NCBI RefSeq assembly: GCF_024741815.1
Contig: NZ_CP102951.1
Coordinates: 4,602,001-4,666,000 of the forward strand
Reading direction: 5' to 3'
Length of the DNA stretch: 64,000 nt
From: Pseudomonas sp. LS1212
GTDB lineage: Bacteria > Pseudomonadota > Gammaproteobacteria > Pseudomonadales > Pseudomonadaceae
This document shows positions 60,845 through 64,000 of this stretch, piece after piece. Made by a program: the position numbers and the translations under genes. Numbering within the stretch: position 1 is the first letter of the stretch; each line of letters opens with the position of its first letter. The notes under the pieces were generated by a model. That model worked only from the letters and a program-made list of their open reading frames with translations, was not told where the DNA came from and searched no databases.

Positions 60845-60929
60845 GTTAGTAAGCTACTTATCCATTCGAATTTTTTTTACCATTTCCATTATTCTTGAGC
60901 GTCGTCCGCGCTTCTGACCGAGGATCTTC

Positions 60930-62105
60930 ATGCAATTCAAGCCAGCTGTTACCGCTCTGGTTTCCGCCGTCGCCCTGGCTGCTCTGCTCAGCGGCTGTAA
61001 AAAGGAAGAAGCGGCAACTGTCGCGCACACTCCTCAGGTCGGCGTCGTAACCCTCCAAACCCAGGCCTATACCCTGACCTCGGACCTGCCAGGCCGGACC
61101 ACGCCCTACCGCATCGCGGAAGTGCGCCCGCAGGTCAATGGCATCATCCTCAAGCGTCTGTTTACCGAAGGCGGCGAGGTCAAGGCCGGTCAGCAGCTCT
61201 ACCAGATCGACCCGGCGGTTTACGAGTCGACCCTGGCCAGTGCACAAGCCAGCCTGCAATCGACCAAGTCACTGTCCGAGCGCTATAAACAGCTGGTTGC
61301 CGAACAAGCTGTGAGCCGCCAGGAATACGACGACGCACAAGCCAAACGTTTGCAAGCTGAAGCGACCCTCAAGGCTGCACAGATCGACCTGCGCTACACC
61401 AAGGTCCTGGCACCGCTCAACGGTCGCATCGGCCGCTCGGCTGTCACCGAAGGCGCACTGGTCAATAACGGCCAGACCAACGCCATGGCGGTCATCCAGC
61501 AACTCGACCCCATCTATGTCGATGTGACTCAATCCTCGGCAGAACTGCTGAAACTGCGCCGCGAACTCGAAAGCGGCCAGCTGCAAAAGGTCGGCAGCAA
61601 TGCAGCCAAGGTCAAACTGACCCTGGAAGACGGCAGCAGTTACCCGCACGAAGGCAAACTGGAGTTTTCCGAAGTGTCAGTGGACGAAACCACAGGTTCG
61701 GTCACGCTGCGGGCAATCTTCCCCAACCCTGATCACAACCTGCTGCCCGGCATGTTCGTTCACGCCCGCCTCCAGGCTGGCGTCAACAGCGCCGCGATCC
61801 TGGCCCCGCAACAAGGCGTGACCCGCGACCTCAAGGGTGCACCAACAGCCTTGGTGGTGAACCAGGAGAACAAGGTGGAGTTGCGTCAACTCAAGGCCAG
61901 CCGCACCGTCGGCAACCAGTGGCTGATCGAAGAAGGCCTGAACGCGGGCGATCGCCTGATCACCGAAGGGTTGCAGTTCGTCAAGCCTGGCGTCGAGGTC
62001 GTTGTTACCGAGGCGACCAACGTCAAACCGTCCAAGCCGGCTGCAACCACTGCCATGGCCCATGCTCCTGCGGCTGAAAAAGTCGCTGGCGGCAAAGGGG
62101 AGTAA
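60930..62105 (+). CDS. ttgA: RND efflux periplasmic adaptor TtgA
   Basis: 391 aa lipoprotein: MQFKPAVTALVSAVALAALLSGC, with Cys23 in the lipobox LLSGC. Membrane-fusion-protein parts: a lipoyl half (LPGRTTPYRIAEVRPQVNGI), an alpha-helical hairpin (KSLSERYKQLVAEQAVSRQE), the second lipoyl half (YTKVLAPLNGRIGRSAVTEG) and a beta-barrel. It couples TtgB to the outer-membrane channel TtgC. It is separated by 3 bp from ttgB. Confidence 0.95.
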   Translation: MQFKPAVTALVSAVALAALLSGCKKEEAATVAHTPQVGVVTLQTQAYTLTSDLPGRTTPYRIAEVRPQVNGIILKRLFTEGGEVKAGQQLYQIDPAVYESTLASAQASLQSTKSLSERYKQLVAEQAVSRQEYDDAQAKRLQAEATLKAAQIDLRYTKVLAPLNGRIGRSAVTEGALVNNGQTNAMAVIQQLDPIYVDVTQSSAELLKLRRELESGQLQKVGSNAAKVKLTLEDGSSYPHEGKLEFSEVSVDETTGSVTLRAIFPNPDHNLLPGMFVHARLQAGVNSAAILAPQQGVTRDLKGAPTALVVNQENKVELRQLKASRTVGNQWLIEEGLNAGDRLITEGLQFVKPGVEVVVTEATNVKPSKPAATTAMAHAPAAEKVAGGKGE

Positions 62106-62108
62106 ACA

Positions 62109-64000
62109 ATGTCGAAATTCTTTATCGACCGTCCGATCTTCGCCTGGGTAATTGCCCTGGTGATCATGTTGGTCGGGGCACTTTCGATCCTGAAATTGCC
62201 GATCAACCAGTACCCGAGCATCGCGCCTCCGGCCATCGCCATTGCCGTGACCTACCCGGGCGCGTCGGCGCAGACGGTGCAGGACACCGTGGTCCAGGTG
62301 ATCGAGCAACAGCTCAACGGGATCGACAACCTGCGTTACGTGTCGTCGGAAAGCAACTCCGACGGCAGCATGACCATCACCGCGACCTTCGAGCAGGGCA
62401 CCAACCCTGATACGGCCCAGGTCCAGGTCCAGAACAAGCTGAACCTGGCCACCCCGCTGCTGCCGCAAGAAGTGCAGCAACAGGGTATCCGCGTCACCAA
62501 GGCCGTGAAGAACTTCCTGATGGTGATCGGCCTGGTGTCCGAAGACGGCAGCATGACCAAGGACGACCTGGCCAACTACATCGTTTCGAACATGCAGGAC
62601 CCGATCTCGCGAACTGCCGGCGTCGGTGACTTCCAGGTGTTCGGTGCCCAGTACGCCATGCGTATCTGGCTCGACCCGGCCCAGCTGAACAAGTACCAGT
62701 TGACCCCGGTCGACGTGAAAGCTGCCGTCGCGGCACAGAACGTCCAGGTCTCTTCCGGCCAATTGGGTGGCCTGCCCGCCCTGCCCGGCCAGCAGCTCAA
62801 TGCCACCATCATTGGCAAGACCCGCCTGCAGACCGCCGAGCAGTTCGAAAAGATTCTGCTCAAGGTCAACCGCGATGGTTCGCAAGTACGCCTCAAGGAT
62901 GTCGCCAAGGTTGCCCTGGGTGGCGAGAACTACAGCGTCAGCGCCCAGTTCAACGGCAAGCCGGCCTCGGGCCTGGCGATCAAGCTGGCCACCGGCGCCA
63001 ACGCCCTGGACACCGCCAAGGCGCTGCGCAAGACCATCAGCGACCTTGAACCCTTCTTCCCCGAAGGCATGAAAGCGGTATTCCCGTACGACACCACGCC
63101 TGTGGTGACCGAGTCGATTTCCGGCGTGATCCAAACGCTGGTCGAAGCGATCGTACTGGTGTTCCTGGTGATGTACCTGTTCCTGCAGAACTTCCGCGCC
63201 ACGGTGATCACCACTATGACGGTGCCGGTGGTACTGCTCGGCACCTTCGGGATCCTGGCGGCCTTTGGCTTCAGCATCAACACCCTGACCATGTTCGGCA
63301 TGGTGCTGGCCATCGGCTTGCTGGTGGACGATGCCATCGTAGTGGTGGAAAACGTCGAGCGGGTCATGGCCGAGGAAGGCCTGTCACCCAAGGAGGCGAC
63401 CAGGAAGTCCATGGGCCAGATCCAGGGCGCACTGGTCGGTATCGCCCTGGTACTGTCCGCCGTACTGTTGCCCATGGCGTTCTTCGGTGGCTCGACCGGG
63501 GTGATCTACAAACAGTTCTCGATCACCATCGTCTCGGCCATGACGCTGTCGGTACTGGTCGCACTGATTTTCACCCCGGCCCTGTGCGCGACCATGCTCA
63601 AGGCGATTCCCAAGGGTGAACATCACACGCCAAAACGCGGCTTCTTTGGCTGGTTCAACCGCAATTTCGATCGCAGCGTACAAAGTTATGAGCGCGGCGT
63701 GGGCAATATGCTGCGGCACAAGGCGCCGTACCTGCTGGCCTATGTGATCATCATTGTCGGCATGATCTGGCTGTTCGCGCGCATTCCGACGGCGTTCCTG
63801 CCCGAGGAAGACCAGGGTGTAGTCTTTGCCCAGGTGCAGACACCGGCAGGTTCCACCGCCGAGCGCACCCAGGTCGTGGTCGACGAAATGCGCAGCTATC
63901 TGCTCGAAGAAGAAGGCGATACCGTCGCCTACGTGTTCACCGTGAACGGCTTCAACTTCGCCGGTCGCGGCCAGAGCTCGGGCATGGCCTTCATCATGCT
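62109..64000 (+). CDS. ttgB: RND efflux pump TtgB (5' part, runs off the window)
   Basis: 630 codons visible of the usual 1050. It begins MSKFFIDRPIFAWVIALVIM. The proton-relay acids are in IGLLVDDAIVVVENVER, and the periplasmic docking/porter part includes QQGIRVTKAVKNFLMVIGL. No frameshift is seen to the window end. The protein forms the trimeric inner-membrane pump that expels solvents and antibiotics with TtgA and TtgC. Confidence 0.96.
   Translation, partial: MSKFFIDRPIFAWVIALVIMLVGALSILKLPINQYPSIAPPAIAIAVTYPGASAQTVQDTVVQVIEQQLNGIDNLRYVSSESNSDGSMTITATFEQGTNPDTAQVQVQNKLNLATPLLPQEVQQQGIRVTKAVKNFLMVIGLVSEDGSMTKDDLANYIVSNMQDPISRTAGVGDFQVFGAQYAMRIWLDPAQLNKYQLTPVDVKAAVAAQNVQVSSGQLGGLPALPGQQLNATIIGKTRLQTAEQFEKILLKVNRDGSQVRLKDVAKVALGGENYSVSAQFNGKPASGLAIKLATGANALDTAKALRKTISDLEPFFPEGMKAVFPYDTTPVVTESISGVIQTLVEAIVLVFLVMYLFLQNFRATVITTMTVPVVLLGTFGILAAFGFSINTLTMFGMVLAIGLLVDDAIVVVENVERVMAEEGLSPKEATRKSMGQIQGALVGIALVLSAVLLPMAFFGGSTGVIYKQFSITIVSAMTLSVLVALIFTPALCATMLKAIPKGEHHTPKRGFFGWFNRNFDRSVQSYERGVGNMLRHKAPYLLAYVIIIVGMIWLFARIPTAFLPEEDQGVVFAQVQTPAGSTAERTQVVVDEMRSYLLEEEGDTVAYVFTVNGFNFAGRGQSSGMAFIM

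Noticed and set aside
1..64000. CRISPR array
   Set aside because: No series of regularly spaced direct repeats was seen; the only tandem repeats are the coding 45-bp units in the lipoprotein gene.

Overview
The window reads as a chromosomal segment of a Pseudomonas of the P. putida / P. fluorescens lineage. Support comes from a TtgR-TtgAB efflux locus with its operator, a PhaG transacylase, an OprD-family porin beside a TctDE two-component system, Pseudomonas REP/REPIN palindromes, a DUF6124 gene and generally high-GC coding. From memory, the order ttgBAR ... kgtP-dctDB-bglX ... phaG-rsuA ... ung ... tct-opdH matches a conserved stretch of P. putida KT2440; this was not checked by alignment.

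Layout. 1-8744: end of ygfZ, an HDOD protein, tctDE divergent from an opdH-tctCBA tricarboxylate uptake operon that ends in an overlapping AbrB-family gene. 8771-15634: a pertactin-like autotransporter, then two tandem paralogues built of Ig-like modules, each with the same dyad about 115 bp upstream. 15819-21290: ung, an enoyl-CoA hydratase-family enzyme, a lipoprotein with three EF-hand-like loops, a beheaded GGDEF gene, a small Cys-rich protein, rsuA and phaG. 21451-38620: accessory block starting at a tRNA-Gly(CCC) gene. It holds a structured leader plus DUF6124 gene, an unknown 443-aa protein, an IS66 relic, a complete caa3-type oxidase operon whose subunit II carries two cytochrome c domains, fragments of a serralysin-type protein, a GDPD and an MFS pump, a SIR2-like DUF4917 protein, and a P2-like prophage relic (ogr, cI, holin, gpL) with a stand-alone LuxR-type HTH. 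38734-48418: core genes again: a methyltransferase, bglX, dctB-dctD (possibly mifS/mifR-like) and kgtP with a sigma-54 promoter and a perfect upstream dyad. 48455-57074: a probable operon of aruI-like decarboxylase, aldehyde dehydrogenase and a four-gene spermidine/putrescine-type ABC importer, with a divergent LysR regulator. 57253-64000: a small protein, an MFS pump, an EamA transporter, ttgR, ttgA and the start of ttgB.

How the genes work together. Several loci are nutrient sensing-plus-uptake sets: TctDE with OpdH/TctCBA for tricarboxylates, DctBD with KgtP for 2-oxoglutarate or dicarboxylates, and the LysR/AruI/ALDH/ABC set for a guanidino compound or polyamine. The accessory block looks like a region of repeated gain and loss: four genes are visibly truncated, the caa3 cluster has a lower GC content to the eye than the flanks, and phage and IS remnants lie nearby. 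The best candidates for new biology are the tandem Ig-module paralogues with their shared dyad, the double-c oxidase subunit II, the SIR2-like protein, the structured leader of the DUF6124 gene and the unknown zinc-ribbon-like gene. I found no CRISPR array and no rRNA.
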